Shown piece by piece: positions 1 to 10,018 of a DNA stretch of 24,970 bases (positions are counted from its first letter, which is position 1; each line of letters starts with the position of its first letter). Origin of the DNA: Plakobranchus ocellatus (lineage: Eukaryota > Mollusca > Gastropoda > Plakobranchidae); contig BLXT01002816.1 of the NCBI GenBank assembly GCA_019648995.1, positions 222,730 to 247,699 of the forward strand. Reading direction: 5' to 3'. The notes beneath the pieces were generated by a model. It had not been told where the DNA came from. It saw nothing but the letters and a program-made list of their open reading frames with translations, and searched no databases. The translations under genes and the position numbers were made by a program.

Positions 1-398
1 AGAAAGGGGAAGGGGGGGGAGTCTCCAAAAAGATGTAAGATTATATCTGAAGACCCCCCTATCGATTTGTTTCACGTGATTCGTTTCTGTGGAATGCAGT
101 AGAAAGCGAACACATAAGGTGAGTGAAATGTTTTGTTTTTGTACTTTTGGTTGATAAAATGTGTATGTGGTGCATAATTTATACTTACCTGCTGTCTTGA
201 GAAATTTCTGAGTGTAACAAAATGACATTTGTCGCCGCTTCCCTTTGGGGCTGTCGTTTATGTCTCGTTATGTACGGTCACAGAGGTCGGTATGCACTGC
301 GCCTACAAGTGTCAAGGCAGGGGAAACTGATAGTTTTATTGTGCATCATCCGGTGTTGTTAGATACGTTAGATGATAGGATGTCTGAGGACCGTCTTT
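1..398. other. Upstream region, no gene recognised
   Basis: No convincing coding sequence is seen. It opens with a short purine/G-rich run and contains an E-box CACGTG at about 73-78. A strong splice-donor-like sequence, AAG|GTGAGT, has its GT at 119-120. This could mark the end of a non-coding exon of the downstream gene or of an unrelated transcript, or it could be chance. The open frame at 245-442 has no recognisable domain and runs into the duplicated repeat, so I do not call it a gene. Confidence 0.5.
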
Positions 399-950
399 CT
401 CTCTCTCAAATACGACTGTATTTGTATGCTAATATCTGTTAGCGAGTGCATTTTTGCCTGTACAAATTATTATACTGCAATTACCTATGCGTTGAATATT
501 TTGTCGTATTATATGATTGAAATTTACAAATTTTGAAATATATATACACACACACACATGTTTTGCTTATGTATTGCTTCTTCCTAGTCATTTTGCTCTC
601 TCCATATTTGTATCTGGTTTTCGTTTTCTCTCTCTCTCTTTTTCTCTTCCTCCCTGTTTCTCTTCCCCGCTCTCTCTCTCTCTCCCTCACTCTCTTTCGC
701 TTCCTCACTCTGTTTCTCTTTCCCCCTCTCTCTCTCAAATACGACTGTATTTGTATGCTAATATGTGTTAGCGAGTGTACTTTTGCCTGTGCAATTACCT
801 GTGTGTTGAATGTTATGTCATGTTACATAATTGAAATTTGCAATTTTTATAATTTATACACATTTTTTGTTTATTTATTGCTTCTTCTTAGTCCTTTTTG
901 CCATCTCACTCTTTGTACCTGGTGTTAGCTTGCTCTCGCTTCTCTTTCCT

Positions 951-996
<46 letters not shown>
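399..996. repeat. Diverged tandem duplication, two units of ~300 bp
   Basis: A stretch starting with CTCTCTCAAATACGACTGTA at about 399 recurs at about 728, an offset of 329 bp. The match continues through TTGTATGCTAATAT, GTTAGCGAGTG, TTTTGCCTGT, ATTACCT and TTGAAATTT into the ATTGCTTCTTC and CT-rich segments. The copies have diverged by substitutions and small indels. Each unit carries the hairpin CAAATAC-gact-GTATTTG (407-424 and 736-753). Short open frames here are translations of CT-rich DNA and are not genes. Confidence 0.85.
952..996. repeat. (CT)n microsatellite
   Basis: A perfect CT dinucleotide run of about 45 bases ends the second unit of the upstream duplication. It continues as looser pyrimidine-rich sequence on both sides. 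Confidence 0.97.
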
Positions 997-998
<2 letters not shown>

Positions 999-1199
999 CT
1001 CTCAATTGTTTTATAACAATACTCTTTCTCTGCATAATTTCCCACTTTGCTTATTACTTCATAAATTTTTTTTCTGTACCTCTAAAAAGTGTCTAAAATA
1101 TAGTGTTAATCGCTTAAATTGATTTGCTTCATATTGAAAAAAGGAAAATTAGACCTTTTGAATTGATATGCAAGTTGTGCATTAATTCAATTGTGTATC

Positions 1200-1264
1200 T
1201 TAACAGCCAACGAAAAGGGCCTTGTGCCTATTTTGTAACCCATGTAAAATAAATATCAATCATT

Positions 1265-1267
<3 letters not shown>
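1200..1267 (+). repeat. Possible retroposon 3' tail before a microsatellite
   Basis: The sequence from CAGCCAACGAAAAGGGCC through a polyadenylation-like AAAATAAATATC, then an imperfect TCAATCATTCAATC, leads directly into a long CT microsatellite. This layout (3' end, AATAAA-like signal, short tandem words, microsatellite) is typical of LINE or SINE 3' ends. No upstream body was identified, so the call is tentative. It could instead be the 3' end of an unrelated transcript. Confidence 0.3.
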
Positions 1268-1320
<53 letters not shown>

Positions 1321-1341
1321 GCCTTCTCTCTCTCTCTCTCT
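1268..1341. repeat. (CT)n microsatellite, interrupted
   Basis: CT dinucleotides run from 1268 to 1316, are broken by GTCGGCCT, then resume from 1325 to 1341. Confidence 0.97.
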
Positions 1342-1689
1342 GCCTGATTTACATTTCAATATAATTGTTTCTCATTGTGCGTGTTAAATTTTACTTGGGG
1401 TTTGAAATGTGACGGCGGTGAAGGAATTATAGGTTTTGATGTATACTACCTGTTTTATAGGTAGCTCAGTGTCAAGACCTTTGATCCCAGCTCCACCATC
1501 CAACCCCCATCCCCCTCCTTCATCGTTTTTTATTTCACATCCTTTTTCTCTCAGCTCTACAACTTTCCTACTTTGTAAGTGTCAGTTGAATATATTGTGT
1601 TCTTTGAGAGCTCGGGTCGGTTTTCATGGTGTTAAATAACTGTGACTGAGAACTAAATAGGCAAAAATAACTTTGAATCGTTCTGTGTT
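1342..1689. other. Upstream non-coding stretch
   Basis: I see no gene. A short C-rich patch (CCACCATCCAACCCCCATCC) lies around 1490-1515. The open frame at 1436-1639 is proline/serine/phenylalanine-biased because of base composition and has no domain similarity that I recognise. Confidence 0.5.
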
Positions 1690-2016
1690 GATCGATTGTG
1701 ACAAATCAGAATGGGGGCCTAGGGCAAACCTCATAAGAACAGATCAGCTATTATTTATGAAAACATCAACCTGATGCGCTGTAAACTACACGATCAGTAC
1801 AGCGACTGGTGCCTAAAACGGTCTGTCGGCTCCAATATCAGATTAATGGCCGCCGCGATAACCAGCCGTCGCAGTGAGGTTGCCCCTTTCATCTATTTAT
1901 AGTTCAGTGCGTGCCACTCTCTGCAAGCGGTTGAATTAGTTGCTAATCAAAGAGCCACAACTCTTATTTTACTGGAAAAAACAAACACTGCAGAACTGAA
2001 AGCAGAAGGCAAAAAG
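1690..2016 (+). promoter_or_regulatory. Presumed MED15 promoter and 5' UTR
   Basis: This stretch directly precedes the start codon. It is visibly richer in CpG than the AT-rich introns (for example GGCCGCCGCGATAACC and GCCGTCGCAG near 1848-1872), as expected of an animal housekeeping promoter. A TATA-like CTATTTATAG lies at 1893-1902. The same bases (CCCCTTTCATCTATTTATAG) also resemble a splice acceptor, so a non-coding first exon upstream is possible. The transcription start cannot be fixed from sequence. Confidence 0.5.
1845..1854 (-). promoter_or_regulatory. YY1-like motif, upstream copy
   Basis: AATGGCCGCC contains the ATGG core (CCAT on the opposite strand) of the YY1 consensus, next to CGCC. 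It sits in the CpG-rich patch about 165 bp before the start codon. It is a short motif, so the evidence is modest. Confidence 0.3.
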
Positions 2017-2023
2017 ATGGCGG
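2014..2023 (+). promoter_or_regulatory. YY1-like motif overlapping the start codon
   Basis: AAGATGGCGG is a near-perfect YY1 consensus and spans the initiator ATG at 2017-2019. In animal genes with short 5' UTRs this arrangement is known for YY1-bound promoters. It also gives a good Kozak context (A at -3, G at +4). Binding is inferred, not shown. Confidence 0.45.
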
Positions 2024-2087
2024 AACCTAATAGAATGACCGAAGATTGGCCATCGCCAAGCTTTCGTGCAAATGTCGTGGAACAGCT
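2017..2087 (+). CDS. MED15: MED15 exon 1: start codon, KIX helix 1 start
   Basis: Starts MAEPNRMTEDWPSPSF and ends ANVVEQ plus two bases of a Leu codon. The DW..SFR..VVEQL pattern matches the start of the MED15 KIX domain, where a Trp-containing segment precedes helix 1. The ATG has a good Kozak context. The next in-frame ATG (Met7) is an alternative start, but the first is preferred for its context. The donor is GTGAGA at 2088. The exon ends in phase 2. If translation simply ran on, a TGA would follow at once, which supports the splice. Confidence 0.9.
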
Positions 2088-5000
2088 GTGAGAAATACCC
2101 ATCTTTTAATTAGTTAATTTTTTTAAGAGTTTGTAATATGTAGATCTAGATCTAGGACACAGGAAAAGAAAATCTATTCATGTTAGACTGCTTAAAAACT
2201 TGTCATATCACAGTAGGCCTAGGTTATTATAATTAGATCTACTCTAGTATCTAAGCTAGAAGCCGTTCTAATTCAATCAATTGAAAAGGGATAGTCTATC
2301 TAGATTAAGATCTTTCTTAGAATCACTTACTAGATTCTAATTTATTTCAAAAGTAATCGCTCAAATGGTGGTGATATTTAAAATTCAGTCCCTCTTCTTA
2401 TCGCAAAGTATTCTTTGTTTTTTTTTTAACGAAATTAGTTTTGTTAGAGTGACCAAGTTTTTGATTGAAGCCAAATCAAAATATTTTTACCGCTGACTAG
2501 ACTAGATCTAAATTTAGATTTAATTTAGATCTAGATCTAATTTTGTCTTCAATTCGTCATCAATATTTATGGAATATTACCTGATTTGGTTTGGAATTGA
2601 TCAGAAGTTTAAAATCTAATCTTTAGACTTTAGTTAAAATCCATTCACTTACTTTAAAAAAATCCTAGATGGTGTAAGTAATCATCGCAATGTTAAGGAG
2701 TCTTAGGCCTGTAGAGTTTGGATCCAGGGGTTATATTGGCTTTTCTGACTAGAATAGAGCTTCTAGGGACCAATCATGCCCACATATGTCAAAACAAAGG
2801 CAATTTGGTATAATCTAGGGACAGGCCCACTGACTTCTAGATCTATCTTCATAAGCTACCGATAAAATGCAGGGATTGCAGGCCAAGTTATATTGTAAAT
2901 AGTGCTATTTTCACACATATCTACACAATATTTATTTTATTCCTGTGACCACTTCATTTTGTTGGCAGCTGATAAAGGTTAATCTTGAAGATGTTGGGCC
3001 TATCCTCGTACTATCTCACCAATTGTAGTCAGGTGCAGGTGGTGTTAAATGTTTATTCAAAGTTACAACAACAACAAAAAATGCAAATAATTTTTTCAAA
3101 AACAAAGACATCTTTTAAGCTCTTAAACTTGTCAGGAAAAACATTATCAGTTATGGCAGATTTCATTATAAATTTGGCCTCTATGATTTACTCATCTGAG
3201 GCGAAATAAAACTGTGAGCTATGATGTCATATTATATATCAAATTAAAGATCTGGCTTCAGAGATCATGATTTTGTAATCAAAATGAGCACTAGGGTCTT
3301 GGTAGTTTAGGTAATTAGGTTTAAAGTTCATTATAAAATTTCAGAATTTTTTTTCTTCAAATTTTAAGACTTGGTCAGCAATGCCTGCAATGATATGTTC
3401 TTGAATTGTCTTCTGAAAAAAAATGAATGATAAAATATTGATAACAAACATCACAGAAGCTTTTTGTAATTAAGTTCATAGTTTTTAAAACTATCAGACT
3501 CAATGCAAGCATTAAAAACTACTCAAAACACAAAATTTTTTTAAAAAAGTTCGTAAATGTGGATTACGCCCCTTTGAAAGTTAAATCGCCTCCCATATAA
3601 TTTTTTAAAGCCTTTTGATGGTGAAGTTGAAAAAAATTGAAAAGAGAATGTTAGAAATACAGAAATTTAATGGTAATGCTAAATATGATTACAGGCAACT
3701 ATTGAACACAAAAAGTTATGGTGTTATGATTTTTGTGGAAACCTAAGACAAAAAACAGTGCATTTCCACATCAATCAAGGTAGACTCATAAAATCTTTAT
3801 TTCCTTGAGCTAAACCTGAAAAAATATGCATAAAACATAGTGTAGGCAAAGCTGGAAACTATTCAAGGTTTAAGAAACACATTTTCTTGTTCTATGTTGC
3901 CCATACTTAAAGAAAAATGGCCTTGAATGCTGCTAATAATAAACTATACTATTGTTACCTATACTATCGTTAGTTTCAGAAAATAAATAAAAAAATATTT
4001 TCACCATCAATTATAAACTTAGTCTAAAATAAAAATTTCCACTTATTAACCAAATGACATAGATTAAGTAGAGCAAAAGTTAGGCCTAGAATCACCTGGA
4101 CCAACAAGAAATTAAAAAACAAAGAACCTATACCATCATCACCCTTTAGTTTCAGATTCTGCGCTGGCCGCAGTATTTCACTATTTTCAAAGTCTAAATA
4201 CTCTTAATTTTGGATGAAAAGTTTAATTTTGTGATCCTAAATGTTTAAATGTCAAAATAAATCAATCCTGGGTCAATGGCTTTTATTTTTATAGAATTAG
4301 ATCTATAGGTCTAAATTTCAGTTTAGTTTCCGTGACGGATGAAATAAATTCCTATTTTTCCAGGGCCAATATTTAAGTCTTGAAAATAAAAAAAATTCAA
4401 AATTTTTAGTTGATTTACTTTCAATACTCATTTACTTCATAAAAAAATGTAGATAAGTGATGAATATTATTTTCATTACATTAATACACTCTTATTTCCA
4501 AGATAGGTCTAAATTGAGTAAATACAATCTGAAACTTTCAGTAATGATAGAGGCATAAAAAAATCAAAATAAAAAAAACTTCTTGAAGTATGAACAAAAA
4601 ACTGCTACAGCAGCTTCCTTTCACACATCTAAACACATTAGCATAGAAAAACAGGCTCAAAAACAGCAGTGGTATCCATGAATAGGCTAAAAAAATTAAG
4701 GTCAGATTTGAGTCCCTTTTTGTGAAATCTGCCTTATACTCTTTGGTTATGATGGCTGAGTTTCAGTTGTTTCTATCTGATTTAGCAGTGAAATACATTG
4801 AGGTAGAGACAAAAGTATTTCAAAAAAATGTATACATCCTAATTTTTATGACACTTTTTATAATTGTTTAAAAGCAGTCTAACTTTCATAAGCTTACTCT
4901 TCTTGTGGGCATTTTCAGAAGTCTTGCTGAGCCAGTCCTAGAAAAATTCATTTTCAAATTTTGTCTTTGAAGCCTTTGATCGCTCATAAGAAGCTCGTAT

Positions 5001-5437
5001 TTAAATCTAAAGTCTTTATTATTATTGTTATTTATTTATTCTTTTAAATTTCTCAAGGGAATCATTTTCATCATAAGCTTTGTAGGTGAGAGTTACGATT
5101 TCAGAAATTGGCAGGTCTAGATCCAGTGTTGATGATTTCTTCATTTCATCAAAATTAAATAAGAGGAGATTGATTTTTAAAATTTATAGTAGGTATGCAA
5201 GATTTAAGACCAATGCGATTAACACTGGGATGATGTTTGATCAGGGATGCTGCCTGGTCATAATGGTAAGGCCAGAGACTAGTGTGATGAATATGAACTT
5301 TAAAATCTATGGCTGCAGCCCCACAAGAACCACAGTAGCAATACATGACAAATTTCCATTTAAGAGTTTTATTACTTATATAGTCATTATACATAATCAT
5401 CAACAAATAAATTTGATTTCTTTTAATTTTTTTTTAG
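2088..5437 (+). other. MED15 intron 1 (3,350 bp)
   Basis: The largest intron. The first ~800 bases are full of GATCTA/TCTAGA words and AGGCCTA palindromes. The remainder is AT-rich with many poly(A)/poly(T) runs and stop codons in all frames. Open frames at 2985-3209 and 5086-5472 have no recognisable domain; the latter only overlaps exon 2 in a different frame. No second gene is seen. Confidence 0.85.
2140..2545. repeat. Cluster of GATCTA/CTAGATC palindromic words
   Basis: The words TAGATCTAGATCTAG (about 2141), TAGATCTACTCTAG, CTAGATTAAGATC, GACTAGACTAGATC and TTTAGATCTAGATCTAA (about 2525) occur in close succession. Single copies recur at about 2838, 4303, 5114 and 20653. They look like a dispersed simple-sequence family, not a transposon. 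Confidence 0.7.
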
Positions 5438-5525
5438 AGAAGAAGCAAGAAGGAACAGCCAAACGCAGATGATAAAATCCAGTGTAGAGATGGAAGATAT
5501 TGTTTTCCAGAAAGCAAGAAATAAA
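5438..5525 (+). CDS. MED15: MED15 exon 2: KIX domain
   Basis: After a long T tract and TTTTTAG, one base completes Leu24. The exon then encodes EEARRNSQTQMIKSS and VEMEDIVFQKARNK (residues 25-53). This matches the KIX helix 1-helix 2 region of MED15, where the human protein has a comparable acidic-aromatic helix ending in KAKTR. An overlapping AG two bases later would put the frame out of register with the family. The donor is GTATGA at 5526; the exon ends in phase 0. Confidence 0.95.
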
Positions 5526-6353
5526 GTATGACTTTTTATTATTAATTATTCTTGTTATTTCACAAGGGTAATTAAATCATAAAAATAGGGAAATATGATG
5601 AGAAGGAACAAAGAAGTTAGGCCCCATGTTCACTTTATTAGATGTCAGCAATTTAAACTCTTCTACGAATGTTTCTTCATGAATCCAGGTCTAGAACAAT
5701 TTCTTTTTTTTTTTTTTGTTATAATAAATATATTTAAAAGCAATGATAAGCAGAAGATTCTACCATATTAATGCTTTGATCAAGTTTAATTAAAAATATA
5801 TATTTTTTTTAAATAAAAAGAGCAACAGCCTCTAGAAAAGATCCTGTTCTGCTGAAATCAAATTCCCTTAAGATGCAATCAAAAAAGTAGATGAACACTG
5901 TGTTTCAATGAGCTTCAATGGTCAGTGGGCAAAAAGTTTTATGTTTTACTGAATACAAATTACCAAAATACAATGCTTTATCAGTTTCAAAAAATACAAC
6001 TTAGAATAGATAACGCCTAATGCCTTACTAATTTCATCTAAGCTTTCTTTGTATCTTAATAGCAAGCAGCATTTTTAAAAGTAATCTTAGGCAATTTACC
6101 TCAGCTTATAACAAGGGTAGATAATTGAATTACATGGAACATCCAATAATCTTTAAATCTTAAAATGATTGTTGGATTACTCAAACATTAAGACAAAAGA
6201 AAATATTTTAAAACTTTCAGTTTCATTCTCTTGTGAATAGAGTTATAGAACTGCAGAATTTGATGAGTCAGTCACTCTCACTGCTGACAGAACTGTAATA
6301 TTCAATATAATACATTTTGAATGCCTTATTGGCTTGATCTCCCTTTTTACCAG
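5526..6353 (+). other. MED15 intron 2 (828 bp)
   Basis: AT-rich sequence with homopolymer T and A runs. No coding or RNA feature is seen. Confidence 0.85.
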
Positions 6354-6408
6354 GCAGAGTATGTCCAGTTTATACACAAAGTGTTGAGTTCAGTCAGCAG
6401 TGATCATA
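6354..6408 (+). CDS. MED15: MED15 exon 3: KIX helix 3
   Basis: Encodes AEYVQFIHKVLSSVSSDH (residues 54-71) plus one base. The EY....HKVL pattern corresponds to KIX helix 3 of MED15. The acceptor CCCTTTTTACCAG and donor A|GTAAGT are strong. Enters in phase 0 and leaves in phase 1. Confidence 0.95.
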
Positions 6409-7966
6409 GTAAGTAAAAATTTTCTTTTCTTTTTTAAGAAGGACTTATAATAAAAAGCTTTCTATCCATTTATTAAAATTGCAAGTCAATAAACAGCTTT
6501 TTTAAAACTCTATTGTCATTATTATGTGTTGTTTGTATCAGTTTTTTTTTCTTTAGAAATAATAGTAACATATCTTTATTATCATTGGTGCAAGGGACAG
6601 TGGATCTATGATAAAATTATAATTCTTCAAAACTAGTTGAACTGCACATGTGTTTAGAGACTTAGCAAAATCATGTTATTGACACTAAATAATAATTTTG
6701 AGTTTAAGGCCTTTAAAGGTCATGGTTCATATGAAAATTGAGTTCTTCTTGTAGGCATCAAGATTACTTTTTAAATATCTGTCTCTATGTAAAGTTCAAA
6801 AATATTTTAAGTCATCTTGGCTTAGTTTAAATTTGTTGGGAACGAGCAAAAAATTCAGATTAATAGAAAATCAGTTTATGATATATTTTTTATACAATTC
6901 TTGGCTTGAAGTTTGTAAACATTTCCCTTATGTTTTTTGGGGCTTGGACAGCCGTTTGCTGCATTAGAATTCCTTTTTTTTTTTGTTAGCTAACTGGTTC
7001 GTTTTGTTTTTCTTTTTTATTTCATTTTATCACTTTTAGTTAGTTGTTTATATGGAAAAGACTCAGAAGTGTTCTTTTGTGCTGGTTTTTTTATCATGTT
7101 CTTAAAAACGATTGCTTCCAATTTTGCTGTTGTGTCTGTTGCAAAGTCTCAGATCTGTGTTTTGTAAGTCAAACAAAAATCCTTTTGTCATGTTTTAATC
7201 TGTATGGACAGCAAACAGTTTTAGTTGTTATGAGTGCAAGTTGTGCGCAAGCCTTCTTATACAATGCATGGGCTCAATGAACACTGCCACCTTCATCAAT
7301 GTGGCTTACAAATTATATGGCTGTCTTTTTTCCAATAAAATCTTTTGACAAAGGCTCACAAACCATCATATCATAGACTCGATGCAGTCATATCCCCACT
7401 ACTTTCTAAATCCGGCCCATCTCCCAACAGTCATTAACATCTGTTGACCAAGGCAATAGCATCGAAGGCCTTGACCACACTGTTGGCAGGCACTTACACA
7501 CTTTAATTGAAGTGTGATTTAACTCAAGTCCTTTAGTTCTTCCCCTTTTGTCTGTGGGAACTTTTTAAGAGAGGGGTTGTTTTCAGATTGAAAAGAGTAT
7601 GTTCAGTAAGATAAGCTGCGGAACATTAAGTGTTGAGTTATACTCAAAGTGATATGAACAAAATATTTTATAGACTCAATTTTGCCCCAAAACTTATAAG
7701 GCAATGGGTATTTTCAGCTCGAAAAAAAAATGTAGATGAACTAAAGTTCGATTCAGATTGTCCAGAGCTTTTAAAAGCAAGAAAATCTGTTCAGTGGGGG
7801 AAATTCAGATTAAGCAAACGTTTATATTATCTGGAATTGGATTAAATGGGGTCATGGTATTTTCGATTATAAAAAAAATTTTTTTTGCAGATGACTGTCA
7901 ACATCATCTCTTAAAAGTTTCATCATACATAAATTATGAAGTGAAATGCATTGTGTATTTACACAG
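6409..7966 (+). other. MED15 intron 3 (1,558 bp)
   Basis: Mostly AT-rich. A patch at about 7365-7500 is less AT-rich (around ATCCGGCCCATCTCCCAAC and GCATCGAAGGCCTTGACC) and may be an old repeat, but no family is recognised. The frames at 7044-7280 and 7630-7845 show no domain and I reject them as genes. Confidence 0.75.
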
Positions 7967-8149
7967 GCAAGGAAAAGAAGATGGTAGGCCAACCTCCACA
8001 GGGTATGATGCCGAACATGGGTCAGGTGGGAATGACTGGAATGCGACAGCAGGGGCCTGTACCAGGGCCAGATCAAGATCCCATCAATGCATTGCAAAAT
8101 TTGGCAGGCCAGGGAGCTGCTGGTATGAATCGTCAGCAACAACAGATGG
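7967..8149 (+). CDS. MED15: MED15 exon 4: end of KIX, start of linker
   Basis: Follows TTTACACAG. One base carried from exon 3 gives Ser72, then KEKKMVGQPPQGMMPNMG (basic cluster, then Met/Gly/Pro-rich). Further on is DQDPINALQNLAGQGAAGM, which matches the conserved DPxNALQxL motif that follows the KIX domain in animal MED15. The exon ends in NRQQQQM plus one base before GTATGT at 8150. It encodes 61 residues, phase 1 in and phase 1 out. Confidence 0.95.
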
Positions 8150-9374
8150 GTATGTACATTTCTAACTTTTATTACTTTGCAATCTCTATAGTTTTCTTTT
8201 CCAACTCAGCGATCCTGCCTTGCACATGAGATAGAAGCGGAAGAGAAGCTTGAACAAGTAAACATTTGTTTTTCATGCTAAAATATAAATCATAAAAAAT
8301 TCGATTACAACAAATAACCCATATTAAATTCAACCATTGTTTCCAGGCCTTGAAAACAGCACATTAAAAAAAAAAATTCAAATTACACAAGTGTGAAATT
8401 AGGGATGCTACTTTTTTGGCTTTAGCTGGAAATTCTTTGCTCGGTAGAGTTTTGACACAGGCACTGCTTTTTCCTCTGTTCATTATCAGTATCCTTGCAT
8501 TTTGATATCTTTGTCTAGTAGAGTTCTGACAATATTATATACTCATTTTTGTTTAAATTGAAGATTCTGAGACACAATCTGAAGAAGGATCACTTCTTTA
8601 TGTTATATATCATAAGTAAAACATAAATGCAATTTTTTTTTATTTTGGCCTAAAAGATCATAAATTTTTGAAGGCGATAAAAACCAACATAGATGACTTC
8701 ATCTATTAAATGTCAGAAAATGATTTTTTTACCTACTCATTTGAAATCAATGTCAAATACATTTCAGTTTTTAAAAAATAGAATTGGACTTGATGATAAT
8801 AGCAATGGAAGACAGTTTAACTAATCACAAAAGTGTTTTGAAATATTACGTTTTAAATGTTCCTTTTTTTTTTGACAATGACAAGTTATGAGGTGAATTA
8901 CAAACCTTGCCCTCCCCCCTCTCAAATGTAAAGAACTTTGAAAGCTTACTAGAGGTAGACAGCCTTGCATGCACAATCAAAATTTTCAAAGTATGGTTAG
9001 TTTTTAGGCTTTTGAACTTTTCCACATGGCATCCTGGTTTTATTAATTCATTTGATAATCTACATTTCATGCACATCATAGCTAGTATTCATGTCTTGTT
9101 TAATTTAACAAGTTATTGGAATTATCTTTAGTGCAACATAATATTTTTTCCATTAGGAAATCCTTCATATGTAATCATTCTTTAATCTTGTTCATGATTC
9201 TAGGCAAAACCTGAACAAAACCTAAGAATCAAAGAAATTGCCATATGATTAAATTAAAAAAGACAACAATAAAGGTTTAAAGATGCTAAAGATGCTGCTG
9301 CATTAGATGAATATTAAGAGATAGATGTTTTCACAATCTCTTCTTCTTAAACCATTCCGGTTTTTTTTTTGAAG
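8150..9374 (+). other. MED15 intron 4 (1,225 bp)
   Basis: AT-rich sequence. The opposed open frames at 8846-9131 lack any recognisable domain. No RNA gene or clear repeat is seen. Confidence 0.8.
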
Positions 9375-9517
9375 GAATGATGCCTGGCATGCAAGGTATG
9401 GTCAATCCTCAACAGCAGCAACAGCCACAGCCTCGTATGGAGATGATGAGGCCACCACATATGCAACATGCTCGGGCTCAGCAGATACATGGAATGCACA
9501 GACCACCACAGCTAGCG
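9375..9517 (+). CDS. MED15: MED15 exon 5: Gln/Met/Pro linker
   Basis: The acceptor is TTTTTTTTTTGAAG, unusual for its purine-rich AAG end. Gly133 is completed by the split codon, followed by MMPGMQGMVNPQQQQQPQPR, then RMEMMRPPHMQHARAQQIHG and HRPPQLA. It contains the longest glutamine run of the visible protein, only five residues. The donor is GTAAGC at 9518 and the exon ends in phase 0. Confidence 0.92.
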
Positions 9518-9778
9518 GTAAGCTCTCAACCTCTTTTTTTTTTGTTGTTGTTGATTTTTTTTTCATTTCATAAACCATACTGCTCTTTGTACCATTTTTA
9601 ATGTCAGGTGAAAACAATTTCATATGCTGTATCTTGCATCCTCCACGCCATTATTGCTATTTTTCTATAGCATGGGAAATTCTTCCTTTCTGTTCAATTT
9701 CTGTGACATGCACTCATGTATTTTTTTTTTTTAATTTAAGCAAAAGCAAATTTGTTCTTGCAAAATAGGACATTTCAG

Positions 9779-9859
9779 CAAACATAATTCTCGTATGGTT
9801 CATATTAAAATTTTCATTCAACAAACATAATTCTCATATGGTTCAGATTAAAATTTTCT
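9779..9859. repeat. 43-bp tandem duplication in intron 5
   Basis: CAAACATAATTCTCGTATGG at 9779 recurs as CAAACATAATTCTCATATGG at 9822, followed in both copies by TTCA.ATTAAAATTTTC. Two substitutions are visible. Confidence 0.9.
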
Positions 9860-9982
9860 TAAAACATTTGGATGAGTTTAGCAGTGTTTAATATCTGTTG
9901 ATGACTGTGGTACAATCTTTTTAATTAAAATCTAATTTTTCATTGACAACTGTTCCAATGAAAGTGACATGTGCACAGACAC

Positions 9983-9983
9983 T

Positions 9984-10018
<35 letters not shown>
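9983..10018. repeat. (CA)n(TA)n microsatellite
   Basis: A short CA run passes directly into about 24 bases of perfect TA repeat. Confidence 0.97.

Noticed and set aside
481..928. Open frames on both strands across the CT-rich region
   Set aside because: They encode only Ser/Leu/Phe or Arg/Glu/Lys low-complexity sequence, an effect of CT/AG repeats.
1904..1909. TCAGTG initiator element near the TATA-like box
   Set aside because: It lies only a few bases after the TATA-like box, not the usual ~30, so the pair does not form a core promoter.
5086..5472. 128-residue open frame before and across exon 2
   Set aside because: It reads exon 2 in the wrong frame and the upstream part has no domain. 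The splice acceptor at 5436-5437 explains the conserved portion better.
7758..8229. Overlapping frames around exon 4, including a 135-residue one
   Set aside because: Only the frame carrying DPINALQNLAG agrees with phase and MED15 similarity; the others are shadows.
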